64,000 nucleotides of DNA from Paracoccus salsus (GCF_021556615.1 NZ_JAKGGD010000003.1:62001-126000), one strand, 5' to 3'; positions 52,596-62,574 are shown, counted from the stretch's first letter. The notes: generated from the sequence alone by a model not told the origin. Made by a program: numbers and translations.

Positions 52596-54632
52596 TCAGA
52601 GATCCTTCACCAGACGCAGCGCATCATAGATCGCGGCATGGGTATTTCGCGCGGCCACAGCGTCGCCGATGCGGAACAGGCGGAATCGGCCCTCGGGGTT
52701 CGTGCAGACCGCCTGCGTGTCGCCGGCGATCAAGGCGTCATAATCCACCTCGCCCAGGTTGGACGACAGCGGCTTCAGATCGAAGTAAAGATCGTCAAGC
52801 GGCCTCGTGCCGTGGTTGACCACAACCTGATCGACGATCCGCTCGCGACTGAAATCGCCATAGTCGCTGCCCAGCCTCGCGCGCAGCCGGTTTCCGTCGC
52901 GCGTGACCGAGGTCAGCCGCCATGTCACCGTGAAGGTCGTATCGCGCTTTTGCAGGTTGCGCATATACGGCACCAGCGTCATCGCCATGACCTCGGGCGC
53001 GAAGCTGCGATCCGGGGTGACGATCTCGACGGCCGCGCCGCTGGCGGAAATCAGATCGGCAGCCTGCAAGGCGGCGTGATCGCCGGCATCGTCGAAGATC
53101 AGCACATTGCTGCCCGGCTTCACGTCCCCCGACAGGATGTCCCAGGCCGAACAGACCAGGTCATTGCCCTGTGCCAGCACCTCGACATGCGGCAGCCCGC
53201 CGGTGGCGACGATGACCTCATCGGGGTCGGTTGCCGCCACATCCGCTGCGTCCGCGACGCTGTTGAACCTGAACGTGACGCCGTGCTTCTCGCACATGGC
53301 CATGCGCCAGGCGATGATCGAGATCATCTCGCGCCGCCGCTCCTGCTGCGCGGTCAGGCGGATCTGCCCGCCGGGCCTGTCGGCCGCCTCGAAGACGGTG
53401 ACCTCGTGGCCGCGCTCGGCGGCGACGCGGGCGGCCTCCATCCCCGCGGGGCCGGCGCCGATGATGGTGATGCGCTTCGGGCGGGCTGCCGGCGGAACGG
53501 TCTGAGGCATGGTTTCCTCGCGTCCCGTGGCGGCGTTGTGCAGGCAGAACGCCATGCCGCCCTGATAGATCCGGTCGAGGCAGTAGTTCGCGCCGACGCA
53601 GGGCCGGATGTCCTCCTCGCGCCCCTCGATCACCTTGCGGACCAGATGCGGATCGGCCATGTGCGCCCGGGTCATGCCGACCATGTCCAGCAGTCCGGTC
53701 GCGATGGCATGGCGCGCGGTCGGCACATCGGGGATCTTGGCGGCGTGAAAGGTGGGGAAGCCGGTGGCCTTGCGGATCGCGCCGGCGAATTCCAGATGCG
53801 GCGCATTGCGCATGCCCTGCACGGGGATCACGTCGGTCAGACCGGCATCCGTGTCGATATGGCCCTTGACCACGTTCAGGAAATCGACAAGCCCGCTGTC
53901 CTTCAGCCTCTGCGAGATCTCCAGCCCGTCCTGGCGCGTCAGGCCGCCGGGCAGATCCTCATCGCCGGTGTAGCGGACGCCGACGATGAAGTCCTCGCCA
54001 CAACGCCTGCGGATTTCGCGCAGGACGTCGAAGGTGAAGCGCAGCCGATTGTCGATGCTGCCCCCGTAAGGCCCGTCCAGATCGTTGGTCAGCGGCGACC
54101 AGAACTGATCCATCAGGTGGCCATAGGCCTGCAACTCTATCCCGTCCAGCCCCGCGGCCTTCATCCGCTCGGCCGCATCGGCGTAATCCTGGATGATCCG
54201 CGCGATGTCCCAGTCTTCCATCTTCTTGGGAAAGGACCGGTGCGCCGCTTCGCGTTCATGACCGGGCGAGACGACGGGCAGCCAGTCGGCCTTGTCCCAG
54301 CGGGTGCGGCGGCCCAGATGGGTCAGCTGGATCATCACCGCGCAGCCGTGGTCGTGGCACTCGTCGGTCAGCCTTTGCATCCAGCCGACGACCTCGTCCT
54401 TCCAGGCCAGGATATTGTTGAACACCGGCGGACTGTCGCGCGAAACCGAAGCCGAGCCTGCCGTCATGGTCAGGGCCACGCCGGCCTTGGCGCGTTCGAC
54501 ATGATAGGCGCGATAGCGGTCCTTGGGCATGCCGTCCTCGGGGTAGGCCGGCTCATGGCTGGTGATCATGATCCGGTTGCGAAGCGTCAGATGCTTCAGC
54601 TGATACGGCTGCAAGAGGGGATCGGTGGACAT
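52596..54632 (-). CDS. NADH:flavin oxidoreductase/FAD protein, probable N-methylproline demethylase
   Basis: 678 aa from ATG 54632. An N-terminal Old-Yellow-Enzyme-type TIM barrel binding FMN (LLQPYQLKHLTLRNRIMITS, IQLTHLGRRTRW, QFWSPLTNDLDGPYGGS), a [4Fe-4S]-type Cys region (PCVGANYCLDRIYQGG, then C), and a C-terminal FAD/NAD domain (ITIIGAGPAGMEAARVAAER). This is the TMADH/dienoyl-CoA-reductase plan. MTSHEPAYPEDGMPKDRYRA-like wording (here MITSHEPAYPEDGMPKDRYR) fits the stachydrine/N-methylproline demethylase branch as I remember it. Divergent from a TetR gene. Confidence 0.8.
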   Translation of the reverse strand: MSTDPLLQPYQLKHLTLRNRIMITSHEPAYPEDGMPKDRYRAYHVERAKAGVALTMTAGSASVSRDSPPVFNNILAWKDEVVGWMQRLTDECHDHGCAVMIQLTHLGRRTRWDKADWLPVVSPGHEREAAHRSFPKKMEDWDIARIIQDYADAAERMKAAGLDGIELQAYGHLMDQFWSPLTNDLDGPYGGSIDNRLRFTFDVLREIRRRCGEDFIVGVRYTGDEDLPGGLTRQDGLEISQRLKDSGLVDFLNVVKGHIDTDAGLTDVIPVQGMRNAPHLEFAGAIRKATGFPTFHAAKIPDVPTARHAIATGLLDMVGMTRAHMADPHLVRKVIEGREEDIRPCVGANYCLDRIYQGGMAFCLHNAATGREETMPQTVPPAARPKRITIIGAGPAGMEAARVAAERGHEVTVFEAADRPGGQIRLTAQQERRREMISIIAWRMAMCEKHGVTFRFNSVADAADVAATDPDEVIVATGGLPHVEVLAQGNDLVCSAWDILSGDVKPGSNVLIFDDAGDHAALQAADLISASGAAVEIVTPDRSFAPEVMAMTLVPYMRNLQKRDTTFTVTWRLTSVTRDGNRLRARLGSDYGDFSRERIVDQVVVNHGTRPLDDLYFDLKPLSSNLGEVDYDALIAGDTQAVCTNPEGRFRLFRIGDAVAARNTHAAIYDALRLVKDL

Positions 54633-54675
54633 GGGCCTGCCTGTGACGGTGAGGGATCGCACGGCAACATCCGGC

Positions 54676-54739
54676 AAATGTTCATGTGTGTCAATTAATA
54701 ATTCATCCGTGACTATTGCGAAGACTTGAATGAACATTT
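54676..54739. promoter_or_regulatory. Widely spaced inverted repeat between demethylase and TetR genes
   Basis: AAATGTTCAT (54676-54685) is the exact reverse complement of ATGAACATTT (54730-54739), separated by 44 bp. One arm lies 43 bp from the demethylase start, the other 37 bp from tetR. This symmetry fits paired operators for the TetR-family protein controlling both genes. Confidence 0.5.
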
Positions 54740-54776
54740 TCTTGATGGGTGACGTGTCAGGCGCTAGAACCGGGCC

Positions 54777-55415
54777 ATGAAGAAGCGTGCAGCAGCAGAG
54801 AGTGGGTGGCGTGGATCGCGCGAAGGCTGGCTGGAGGCCGGCTATCAGACGCTGCTCGATGGCGGCATCGACGCGGTAAAGATCCAGCCTCTTGCCAGGC
54901 GGCTGAACCTGTCAAGGACCAGTTTCTACTGGTTCTTCGAGGACCGCGATGCGCTTCTGACCGCGCTGATCGATGGCTGGGAAGAAAGGACGACCGCGCC
55001 GCTGGTCGCTGCCACGCATGAATACGCCGAATCGCAGCCCGAGGCGATGCTGAACGTATTGGCGTGCTTTCTGTCAGCTTCCTTCGATCAGCGCCTGGAA
55101 TTCGCCGTTCGCAGCTGGGCCTTGCAGGACGGCAAGGTCGCCGAGCGCACGGCAACCGCCGACATGACCCGGCTGGCCGCCCTGCGCGAGATGCTGCTGC
55201 GCTGGGGCCATCAGCAACACGAGGCCGACATCCGCGCCCGGACGATCTATCTGACCCAGATCGGCTACATCTCGATGCGCGCGCATGAGGAACTGGAAAC
55301 CCGCCTTGCGCGGATCCCGACCTATGTCGAGATTTTCACCGGTCACGCCGCCCAACAGCGTGAGTTGGCGCGTTTCAATGCCCGGATCCGCGGTGCGACC
55401 GGCGCGCCGCCCTGA
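54777..55415 (+). CDS. TetR family transcriptional regulator
   Basis: 212 aa. N-terminal HTH (WLEAGYQTLLDGGIDAVKIQ, LARRLNLSRTSFYWFFEDRD) followed by a helical ligand domain. The S-F-Y-W-F-F-x-D-R recognition region is standard for TetR. Divergent from the demethylase and likely its repressor. Confidence 0.92.
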   Translation: MKKRAAAESGWRGSREGWLEAGYQTLLDGGIDAVKIQPLARRLNLSRTSFYWFFEDRDALLTALIDGWEERTTAPLVAATHEYAESQPEAMLNVLACFLSASFDQRLEFAVRSWALQDGKVAERTATADMTRLAALREMLLRWGHQQHEADIRARTIYLTQIGYISMRAHEELETRLARIPTYVEIFTGHAAQQRELARFNARIRGATGAPP

Positions 55416-55498
55416 GTGCCGCGCACGATCGCAGGACGCTTTCCTACCGGCGGGACACGCCTCGGGGCGAGGCCGGACCATCACCAGGAACGAAGACC

Positions 55499-56275
55499 AT
55501 GAAAACTGGAATTATCGGTGCAACCGGCTGGCTGGGATCGGCGCTGGGGTCGCGGTTGCTGTCCGGCGGGATCGTTCGCCCGCGTGACCTGGTGTTGCTC
55601 AACCGCAGCGGACCGCGCCCCGATTACCACGGACGAACCGATGTCGTCTGGGCGCTGGACCCGGCCGATCTGGTCGCGCGAAGCGATGTCATCGTCGTGT
55701 CGGTCCGTCCGGCGGACTGGGGGGCGCTCGACCTGCGGGCGGATGGCAGGCTGGTGCTGTCCTTCATGGCCGGGGTCAAGGCAGACAGGCTGGCCGTCAG
55801 CGGCGGACGGGTCGTGCGGGCCATGCCGAATGCCACAGCGGAAATCGGAGCCTCTTATTCGCCTTTCTGGGCATCCGACGGCGTGACCGCGTCCGACCGC
55901 GACACGGTTCGGCGCCTGCTGTCCGCTATCGGCACCACCGACGAGTTGGCGACCGAGGACCAGATCGACCTGATGACGGCCCTGCCCGGGTCGGGGGCGG
56001 CCTACCCGGCGCTGATGGCCGTCGCGATGGCCGATTTCATGCGGGCGCAGGGCGTGTCCGAGGACATCGCCTGGCGCGCCGCCGAAGCCGCAATCGTCGG
56101 CGGCGCGCGATTGATGGAAGGCCGCATCACCGATGCGCCCGCGCTTGTCGCCGCCTATCGCGACTATGAGGGCACGACTGCGGCCGGACTGAACGCCGCC
56201 GAGGCGGGCGGATTCAGCCGCGCGATGACGGCCGCCCTGACCGCCGCGACACAGGCCGCGCGCCGCTCTGTCTGA
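55499..56275 (+). CDS. Pyrroline-5-carboxylate reductase family protein
   Basis: 258 aa. N-terminal Rossmann GIIGATGWLGSALGSRLLSG, VVSVRPADWGAL, VVRAMPNATAEIGASYSPFW, and the C-terminal dimerisation motif ALPGSGAAYPALMAVAMADF. This is the ProC fold (P5C to proline with NADPH), slightly shorter than the ~270 of typical ProC and divergent in the nucleotide loop (GATGWLG for GxGxMA). Next to the N-methylproline-type demethylase, it may act on a related cyclic imino acid. Confidence 0.8.
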   Translation: MKTGIIGATGWLGSALGSRLLSGGIVRPRDLVLLNRSGPRPDYHGRTDVVWALDPADLVARSDVIVVSVRPADWGALDLRADGRLVLSFMAGVKADRLAVSGGRVVRAMPNATAEIGASYSPFWASDGVTASDRDTVRRLLSAIGTTDELATEDQIDLMTALPGSGAAYPALMAVAMADFMRAQGVSEDIAWRAAEAAIVGGARLMEGRITDAPALVAAYRDYEGTTAAGLNAAEAGGFSRAMTAALTAATQAARRSV

Positions 56276-56377
56276 TCGGGGCGGCGCGGGCGTGTTGACC
56301 TTGATCGCCCGATCGAACAGCGTGCGTCGAACCGGCCGCGCATCGCGTCGGCCCGGACCCGAATCAGAGAGGATGTG

Positions 56378-56647
56378 ATGTCGCGCCGCCTGTCGTCCCT
56401 TGGCCTGCTTGTCCTTCCGACCATGCTTGCCGCATGCGCGGCAACCGCGCCCGCCGGGCCGCAGCGCTGCGATCCGGTCGCGCACCAGGCGCTGGTGGGA
56501 CGCAATATCGGGGCCGTCACCCTGCCGGCCGAGCTGCGACAGCGCATCATTAGTCCCGGCGACCTTGTCACAGGGGACCCGGACCCCGCACGGCTGAACA
56601 TCTTTGTCGATCCCAAGGGCTGGATCGCGCGGATCAGTTGCGGCTGA
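56378..56647 (+). CDS. Small lipoprotein, peptidase inhibitor I78-like
   Basis: 89 aa from ATG 56378 after AGAGAGG (GTG 56375 is also in frame). A lipoprotein signal with lipobox MLAAC puts the lipid Cys near residue 19. The mature part has CDPVAHQALVGRNIG, RIISPGDLVTGDPDPARLNI and VDPKGWIARISCG, matching the I78 inhibitor family in length and in its two Cys. It probably inhibits serine peptidases in the periplasm. Not obviously linked to its neighbours. Confidence 0.82.
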   Translation: MSRRLSSLGLLVLPTMLAACAATAPAGPQRCDPVAHQALVGRNIGAVTLPAELRQRIISPGDLVTGDPDPARLNIFVDPKGWIARISCG

Positions 56648-56696
56648 CCGGCGCGACCGACCGATGGCCGCCCGCCGTCACCTCACCGCCCACAGC

Positions 56697-58883
56697 TTAC
56701 TGGCGACGCTTCGACCGCTTGTTGCCGCCGCGCTGCCCGGCTCGCCCCGCCTTGGACCGTCCTGAACCGGCCCCCGCCGTCTCGACGGCCTGCTCGATCG
56801 CGGACTGGCGGGCCAACGGATCGTCCGAGATGGCCAGATCGACCGCTTCCAGGCGCTTGACCTCGTCACGCAGCCGGGCGGCCTCTTCGAATTCCAGGTT
56901 TTCGGCGGCCTTGCGCATCTGTGTCCGCAGCGCGTCCAGATGGGCCTGAAGATTGGCGCCGACCATCGGCGTCTCGACCTTGGTGGTGATCCGGGACTGG
57001 TCGGTGTCGCCTTGCCACAGGCCGGCCAGCACGTCCTCGACATTCTTGCGGACGGTCTGCGGGGTGATGCCGTGCTCCACGTTATAGGCCATCTGCCGCT
57101 GACGCCGCCGCTCGGTCTCGGCCATCGCGCGCTCCATGCTGCCGGTGATCCGGTCGGCATACATGATGACGCGCCCGTCGGCGTTCCGCGCCGCCCGGCC
57201 GATGGTCTGGATCAGCGAGGTTTCGCTGCGCAGGAAGCCTTCCTTGTCGGCATCGAGAATGGCGACCAGCCCGCATTCGGGGATGTCCAGCCCTTCGCGA
57301 AGCAGGTTGATGCCGATCAGGACGTCGAAGGCGCCAAGGCGCAGATCCCGCAGAATTTCGATCCGTTCGATCGTGTCGATGTCGCTGTGCATGTAGCGGA
57401 CCCGGATGCCCTGCTCGTGCAGGTATTCGGTCAGGTCCTCGGCCATGCGCTTGGTCAGCGTCGTGACCAGCGTCCGCATCCCTGCGGCGCTGACCTTGCG
57501 GACCTCGTCGAGCAGGTCATCGACCTGCATCTCGACCGGGCGAATTTCGATCTGCGGGTCCAAGAGGCCGGTCGGACGGATGATCTGTTCGGTGAAGACG
57601 CCGCCGGTCTGGTCCATCTCCCACTGCGCAGGGGTGGCCGACACGAAGACCGATTGCGGGCGCATGGCGTCCCATTCCTCGAACTTCAGGGGACGGTTGT
57701 CCATGCAACTGGGCAGGCGGAAGCCGTGTTCGGCCAGCGTGAACTTGCGCCGGAAGTCGCCCCGATACATGCCGCCGATCTGCGGCACGCTGACATGGCT
57801 TTCATCGGCGAACACGATGGCATTGTCGGGGATGAACTCGAACAGCGTGGGCGGCGGCTCGCCCGGCGCGCGACCGGTCAGGTAGCGCGAATAATTCTCG
57901 ATCCCGTTGCAGACGCCGGTGGCCTCCAGCATCTCGAGGTCGAAATTCGTCCGTTGCTCCAGCCGCTGCGCCTCCAGCAACTTGCCTTCGTCGGTCAGCT
58001 GCTTCAGCCGTTCCTGAAGCTCTCTCTTGATGCCCTTCACCGCCTGCTGCATCGTCGGCCGCGGCGTGACGTAGTGGCTGTTGGCGTAGATGCGGATCTG
58101 CCGGAAATTGTCGGACTTGGACCCGGTCAGGGGATCGAACTCGGTGATCGCCTCCAACTCGTTGCCGAAGAAATCAAAGCGCCAGGCGCGATCTTCCAGG
58201 TGGGCCGGCCAGACCTCGACGACATCGCCGCGCACACGAAATCCGCCGCGCTGGAAGGCCGCGTCCAGTCGCTTGTATTGCTGGCCGACCAGCTGGCCCA
58301 GGAATTCGCGCTGGTCATAGCTTTCGCCCACCACCATGTCCTGCGTCATCGCCGAATAGGTCTCGACCGAGCCGATACCATAGATGCAGCTGACCGAGGC
58401 CACGATGATGACGTCGTCACGTTCCAGAAGCGCACGGGTGGCGCTGTGGCGCATCCGGTCGATCGCCTCGTTGATCTGCGATTCCTTCTCGATATACGTG
58501 TCGGACCGGGCCACATAGGCTTCGGGCTGGTAGTAGTCATAATAGCTGACGAAGTATTCGACCGCGTTGTCGGGGAAGAACCCCTTGAACTCGCCATAAA
58601 GCTGGGCCGCCAGCGTCTTGTTGGGGGCAAGGATGATGGCCGGGCGCTGCGTTTCCTCGATCACCTTGGCCATGGTGTAGGTCTTGCCGGTGCCGGTGGC
58701 GCCCAGCAGTACCTGGTCGCGCTCGCCGGCATTGAGGCCTTGCGCCAGCTCGACAATGGCCGTGGGCTGGTCACCCGCGGGCCGGAACTCGCTGCGCAAC
58801 ACGAAGCTTTTCCCGCCCTCCAGCTTGGGGCGGGATACTTCGGAAAAGCGCGCCACGGGCGCGTTGGTGTTGTTGTGACCCAT
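56697..58883 (-). CDS. uvrB: Excinuclease ABC subunit B
   Basis: 728 aa, full length. Walker [21 protein letters not shown], the beta-hairpin region [55 protein letters not shown] and helicase motif [21 protein letters not shown]. The C-terminal UVR domain binds UvrC. It verifies damage in nucleotide excision repair. Confidence 0.97.
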   Translation of the reverse strand: MGHNNTNAPVARFSEVSRPKLEGGKSFVLRSEFRPAGDQPTAIVELAQGLNAGERDQVLLGATGTGKTYTMAKVIEETQRPAIILAPNKTLAAQLYGEFKGFFPDNAVEYFVSYYDYYQPEAYVARSDTYIEKESQINEAIDRMRHSATRALLERDDVIIVASVSCIYGIGSVETYSAMTQDMVVGESYDQREFLGQLVGQQYKRLDAAFQRGGFRVRGDVVEVWPAHLEDRAWRFDFFGNELEAITEFDPLTGSKSDNFRQIRIYANSHYVTPRPTMQQAVKGIKRELQERLKQLTDEGKLLEAQRLEQRTNFDLEMLEATGVCNGIENYSRYLTGRAPGEPPPTLFEFIPDNAIVFADESHVSVPQIGGMYRGDFRRKFTLAEHGFRLPSCMDNRPLKFEEWDAMRPQSVFVSATPAQWEMDQTGGVFTEQIIRPTGLLDPQIEIRPVEMQVDDLLDEVRKVSAAGMRTLVTTLTKRMAEDLTEYLHEQGIRVRYMHSDIDTIERIEILRDLRLGAFDVLIGINLLREGLDIPECGLVAILDADKEGFLRSETSLIQTIGRAARNADGRVIMYADRITGSMERAMAETERRRQRQMAYNVEHGITPQTVRKNVEDVLAGLWQGDTDQSRITTKVETPMVGANLQAHLDALRTQMRKAAENLEFEEAARLRDEVKRLEAVDLAISDDPLARQSAIEQAVETAGAGSGRSKAGRAGQRGGNKRSKRRQ

Positions 58884-58971
58884 GGGAATCCGTGCTGTTT
58901 GCGGCCGACCCTCAAGGTGTGGTCTGACAGGCGAAAGTCAACCGCCGCAACCGACGGATCGCGTCAGCAGG

Positions 58972-60186
58972 CTACCGCTTCAGCCGGCTCGGTTGCAGCG
59001 CTTCCCAGCCCTCGGCGCCGTTCATCTCGTCGGCAAGGATTTCGGCGGTCACCGGGCCAAGCGTGAAGCCCTGGTGGCCATGGCCGAAATGGGCCCACAG
59101 ATTGTGCTGATCCGGCACGCGGCCGACAACCGGCAGCATGTCGGGCATGCAGGGCCGGCGGCCCGTCCACGGTTCGGCCTCGACCGGAGCGCCGATATCG
59201 AACAACTCCCGGGCGGCCTGTTCGCCATGCTTCAGCTGCGGCGGCGTCAGGCGCGGGTTGCGCGTCAGTTCCGCGGCGGTGGCGATGCGAAGGCCGCGCC
59301 GCATGGGCGACAGCACGACCGAGTTCGCGAAATCGGCGATCGGATGATGCGGCGGGGCGTCCATGTGGTAATGGCGGTGATAGCCACGCTTGAAGACCAT
59401 CGGCACTTTCAGCCCGAAGCGCGACAGCATCAGCGGAGACCACGGCCCCAGCGCCACGACCGCGTGTTCGCCCTGCGCCTCGTCGGCCACCCATGCCGCG
59501 CCCTTGCGGTGCAGATCGCCCGCATCGCCGTTCACGATCCGTCCGCCGCGCTTCTCGAACAGGGCCGCATAGCGCGCCACCAGTCCGCCGGGATCAGAGC
59601 AGTTCCAACTGTCCGACCAGTGCGTTCCGCCGGCGACCTCGACCTTGATCGAGGGCTCCAGCCGACGCAGTTGCTGACTGTCCAGCACCGTGGCCTCAAC
59701 GCCGAACTCGGCCAGGAACCGCTCTGCCACGCTGCGTGCCTTGTCCAGCTTGGCGGGGGTCCGATGCAGTTCGATATAGCCGTCGCGGCGGATGATGTTG
59801 TCTGCACCCGACGCCTCGACCAGCGGCCCGTGCCGCTCTGTCGACTGACGGATCAGCTTGCCCCAGGTCTGCGAGGCCCGCCTGTGTGCCGCCGGCAGAG
59901 AGTTCCGGGCGTAAGCCAGGACCGCGCCAGCCTGCGACAAAAGACCCGGAATGTTCCATTTGACGTCATAGCCTCGGCCCAACGCGATCTGCATCAGGGC
60001 ACCTGGGGCCAGCGGCATGGCGTAGGGTTCCACGGCCTCGGTCTGGATCAGGCCGGCATTGCCATAGCTGGTCTCGCGGCCCGGCGCGTTGCGATCGATG
60101 ATGGTGACGTCATGCCCACGCGCCTGCAAGGCCAGCGCGGTGCTGACGCCGACCATCCCTGCACCAAGTACCAGAATCTCGGACAT
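58972..60186 (-). CDS. dadA: D-amino acid dehydrogenase-type FAD oxidoreductase
   Basis: 404 aa. N-terminal FAD dinucleotide motif VLGAGMVGVSTALALQARGH, then RETSYGNAGLIQTEAVEPYA (the S-x-x-N-A-G region of DadA) and PCMPDMLPVVGRVPDQHNLW near the end. DadA oxidises D-amino acids, mainly D-alanine, and passes electrons to quinone at the inner membrane. No alanine racemase adjoins. Follows the suf operon by 101 bp. Confidence 0.88.
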   Translation of the reverse strand: MSEILVLGAGMVGVSTALALQARGHDVTIIDRNAPGRETSYGNAGLIQTEAVEPYAMPLAPGALMQIALGRGYDVKWNIPGLLSQAGAVLAYARNSLPAAHRRASQTWGKLIRQSTERHGPLVEASGADNIIRRDGYIELHRTPAKLDKARSVAERFLAEFGVEATVLDSQQLRRLEPSIKVEVAGGTHWSDSWNCSDPGGLVARYAALFEKRGGRIVNGDAGDLHRKGAAWVADEAQGEHAVVALGPWSPLMLSRFGLKVPMVFKRGYHRHYHMDAPPHHPIADFANSVVLSPMRRGLRIATAAELTRNPRLTPPQLKHGEQAARELFDIGAPVEAEPWTGRRPCMPDMLPVVGRVPDQHNLWAHFGHGHQGFTLGPVTAEILADEMNGAEGWEALQPSRLKR

Positions 60187-60272
60187 GCACGCCTCCTCTT
60201 TCGGTTAACGGGACGGATGCAGTCTGCGGTGCATTCCGGCAAGAAAATTTGTGCTTTCTTCGCCGAAGCTCC

Positions 60273-60289
60273 GAATCTTTGCAAGATTC
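60273..60289. terminator. Short inverted repeat at the end of sufS
   Basis: GAATCTT-TGC-AAGATTC is a perfect 7-bp stem with a 3-nt loop overlapping the sufS stop codon. It contains two GANTC sites. It could be a weak terminator or processing signal at the end of the suf transcript. No U tract follows. Confidence 0.35.
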
Positions 60290-61499
60290 AGGCGAAAAGC
60301 TCGCGGCAGAAGCTCAGACCTTCGACAAGCGCATCCACTTCGTCGGTGGTGTTGTACATCGCGAACGAAGCCCGCGCGCTTGCGCTGATTCCATAGAAGT
60401 CCATCAGCGGCATCGCGCAGTGGCTTCCGGCGCGCACGGCAATCCCCTTCTTGTCGAGGATGGTCGAGATGTCGTGCGGATGTGCGCCCTGCATCGTCAT
60501 CGAGAAGATCGCACCCTTGCCCGGCGCGTCGCCTTGCAGGCTCAGCCAGTTCAGCGCGCGCAGCCGGTCGCGGGCATGATCGCGCAGTCTGGCTTCATGG
60601 GCGGCGACTTCCGGCATGCCGATTTCCATCAGGTATTCCAGCGCCGCGCCCAGCCCGATCTGGTTGACGATCCCGGGCGTTCCGGCCTCGAACCGCAATG
60701 GCGGGTCGGCATAGGTCACCTCGTCGCGGGCCACGGTGCGGATCATGTCGCCGCCGCCCATGAACGGCCGCATCTCGGCCTGGCGGTCCGAGCGGATCCA
60801 GATCGCGCCCGATCCCGAGGGGCCATACAGCTTGTGTCCGGTGATGCAGTAGAAATCGACGCCAAGCTCTGCCAGATCCACGGGCATGTGGACCGCGCCC
60901 TGCGACCCGTCGACCAGCACCGGCACATCGGTGCCGCGCGCGATGGCGCCGACATCGACGATCGTTCCGGTGACGTTCGACATATGGGTGACGGCAATCA
61001 GCCTTGTCTTGGGCCCGACGGCCTCCAGCATCTTTTCGGCCGGCAGGCTGCCATCGGGCTCGGGTTCGACCCATTTCAGCACCACGCCCTGACGTTCGCG
61101 CAGGAAATGCCACGGCACGATATTGGCATGGTGTTCCAGCAGGGACAGAACGATCTCGTCTCCGGCCTGAAGCCGCGGTGCGGCCCAACCATAGCTGACG
61201 AGGTTGATGCCCTCGGTTCCGCCCGAGGTGAAGATCACCTCGTCCTCGCGCGGGGCGTTCAGGAACCGTGCGATGATGGCACGCACGCGTTCGTAGTTTT
61301 CGGTCGCAAGGTTCGACAGAAAGTAAAGCCCGCGATGGACATTGGCGTATTCGCCCTCATAGGCGCGGGTGATCGCGTCGATCACCTGCCGGGGCTTTTG
61401 CGCGCTGGCGCCATTGTCCAGGTAAACCAGCGGCCTGGAATTCACCTGCCGCGACAGGATCGGGAAATCGGCGCGGATCTTGGCGACATCGAAGCTCAT
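60288..61499 (-). CDS. sufS: Cysteine desulfurase SufS
   Basis: 403 aa. A class-V PLP enzyme: YLDNGASAQKPRQVIDAITR, SGGTEGINLV, LEHHANIVPWHFL, the PLP Lys in CITGHKLYGPSGSGAIW and the catalytic Cys in RAGSHCAMPLM. It removes sulfur from cysteine as persulfide for the SufBCD scaffold. ATG 61499 overlaps the stop of the YIP1-type gene. Confidence 0.96.
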   Translation of the reverse strand: MSFDVAKIRADFPILSRQVNSRPLVYLDNGASAQKPRQVIDAITRAYEGEYANVHRGLYFLSNLATENYERVRAIIARFLNAPREDEVIFTSGGTEGINLVSYGWAAPRLQAGDEIVLSLLEHHANIVPWHFLRERQGVVLKWVEPEPDGSLPAEKMLEAVGPKTRLIAVTHMSNVTGTIVDVGAIARGTDVPVLVDGSQGAVHMPVDLAELGVDFYCITGHKLYGPSGSGAIWIRSDRQAEMRPFMGGGDMIRTVARDEVTYADPPLRFEAGTPGIVNQIGLGAALEYLMEIGMPEVAAHEARLRDHARDRLRALNWLSLQGDAPGKGAIFSMTMQGAHPHDISTILDKKGIAVRAGSHCAMPLMDFYGISASARASFAMYNTTDEVDALVEGLSFCRELFA

Positions 61500-62089
61500 T
61501 GCGGCACCTCGGGAAGAAGGCCTAGGGCAGCGGCCAGGAAAGACAGCACGAAGCCCACGGCAAGGGCGGTTGCGAACATGCCCAGCATCACCTTGGCGCC
61601 GCTTCGAAAGCCGTGCAGCGCCTTCGTGAACTGGACCGTCAACCACAGGAAGACGGCGATGGCGAGGATGCCAAGGATCCCGGCCAGCCCCGGCAGGATC
61701 AGCGACACCAGAAGTTGAGCAAGCTGAACCAGCAGCAGCACGATTTCGATCCACACTGTCAGCAGAAGAGCGTCCTCGAATCGGCCATGCCCGCCAAACA
61801 TGCGCCCGACCCCGGTCATCAGCGTGGCAGCCATGACGATCGCCGCCAGCTGGATCCCCGCCATCGCTATGGGCTGGCCGGTCAGGCCAAGGACGGACGG
61901 TGTCTCGCCCTCGGGCAGCGGAAACATCTGCACCGACACCCAGGCCAGCAGCGCCGACACCGACACCGCCAGCAGCAGCGCCATCCAGCGCACCGACATC
62001 GGCAGGTTCATCCCGATCAGCGTCTGCGCTGCATCCTCGGGGTTGCGCAGGGTCATCCTCAGCAGAGCGTTGAAATCGTCGAAATTCAT
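61496..62089 (-). CDS. YIP1 family membrane protein
   Basis: 197 aa from ATG 62089 (MNFDDFNALLRMTLRNPED). Five hydrophobic segments, with the YIP1-typical N-terminal region (TLRNPEDAAQTLIGMNLPMS). It is an inner-membrane protein with no known biochemical role. 4-bp overlaps on both sides place it inside the suf operon. Confidence 0.82.
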   Translation of the reverse strand: MNFDDFNALLRMTLRNPEDAAQTLIGMNLPMSVRWMALLLAVSVSALLAWVSVQMFPLPEGETPSVLGLTGQPIAMAGIQLAAIVMAATLMTGVGRMFGGHGRFEDALLLTVWIEIVLLLVQLAQLLVSLILPGLAGILGILAIAVFLWLTVQFTKALHGFRSGAKVMLGMFATALAVGFVLSFLAAALGLLPEVPQ

Positions 62090-62574
62090 TCTTTCCTCGC
62101 AAGCACCGACATGCCGGACCACCAGATCACCACAAAACCGACCCCGACCAGCAGCTGCGTCAGTGTCTGCGCCGGCCCCGGTCCCACCAGCCCCGCGACC
62201 ATGCCCCAAAGCAACATGGCGGGCGCCGTCGCCAGCAGCGCCCAGAACAGCGCCAGCCGCGAGTCGCCCGGTGCCAGGCGCCGCCCGGTCAGACCCGACA
62301 CGACCGACACGAACGACGCAAAAGCATAGGCCAGCAGCGGCATCACGAACATGACGGCCAGCAGCGCACCGCTGATGCGCGCTTCGAACGGCACCGAGGG
62401 ATCAAGCTGTGCCTCGCGCGCGCGAAGCGGCGCCTGCGCCACCAGAAAGATCAGCATGGCAGCCATCAGGACGACCAGCTTCACGCTTTCGGGCATGCCG
62501 GAAAGGTCGCGGAACACCTGGCGCGGTGCCCACCAGCTTTGCAGCACCCGCGGCAGGACGCCGCCACGGGTCAC
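62086..62574 (-). CDS. YIP1-like membrane protein
   Basis: 162 aa from GTG 62574, which overlaps the sufD TGA (GTGA). An ATG at 62598 inside sufD would give 170 aa. N-terminal WWAPRQVFRDLSGMPESVKL, then four or five membrane helices. It resembles its neighbour in plan and may be a diverged duplicate or heteromeric partner. Function unknown. In the suf operon. Confidence 0.75.
   Translation of the reverse strand: MTRGGVLPRVLQSWWAPRQVFRDLSGMPESVKLVVLMAAMLIFLVAQAPLRAREAQLDPSVPFEARISGALLAVMFVMPLLAYAFASFVSVVSGLTGRRLAPGDSRLALFWALLATAPAMLLWGMVAGLVGPGPAQTLTQLLVGVGFVVIWWSGMSVLARKE

Noticed and set aside
56940..59066. A 708-codon plus-strand open frame opposite uvrB
   Set aside because: It mirrors the uvrB codons and has no recognisable domain. 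uvrB explains the region fully.
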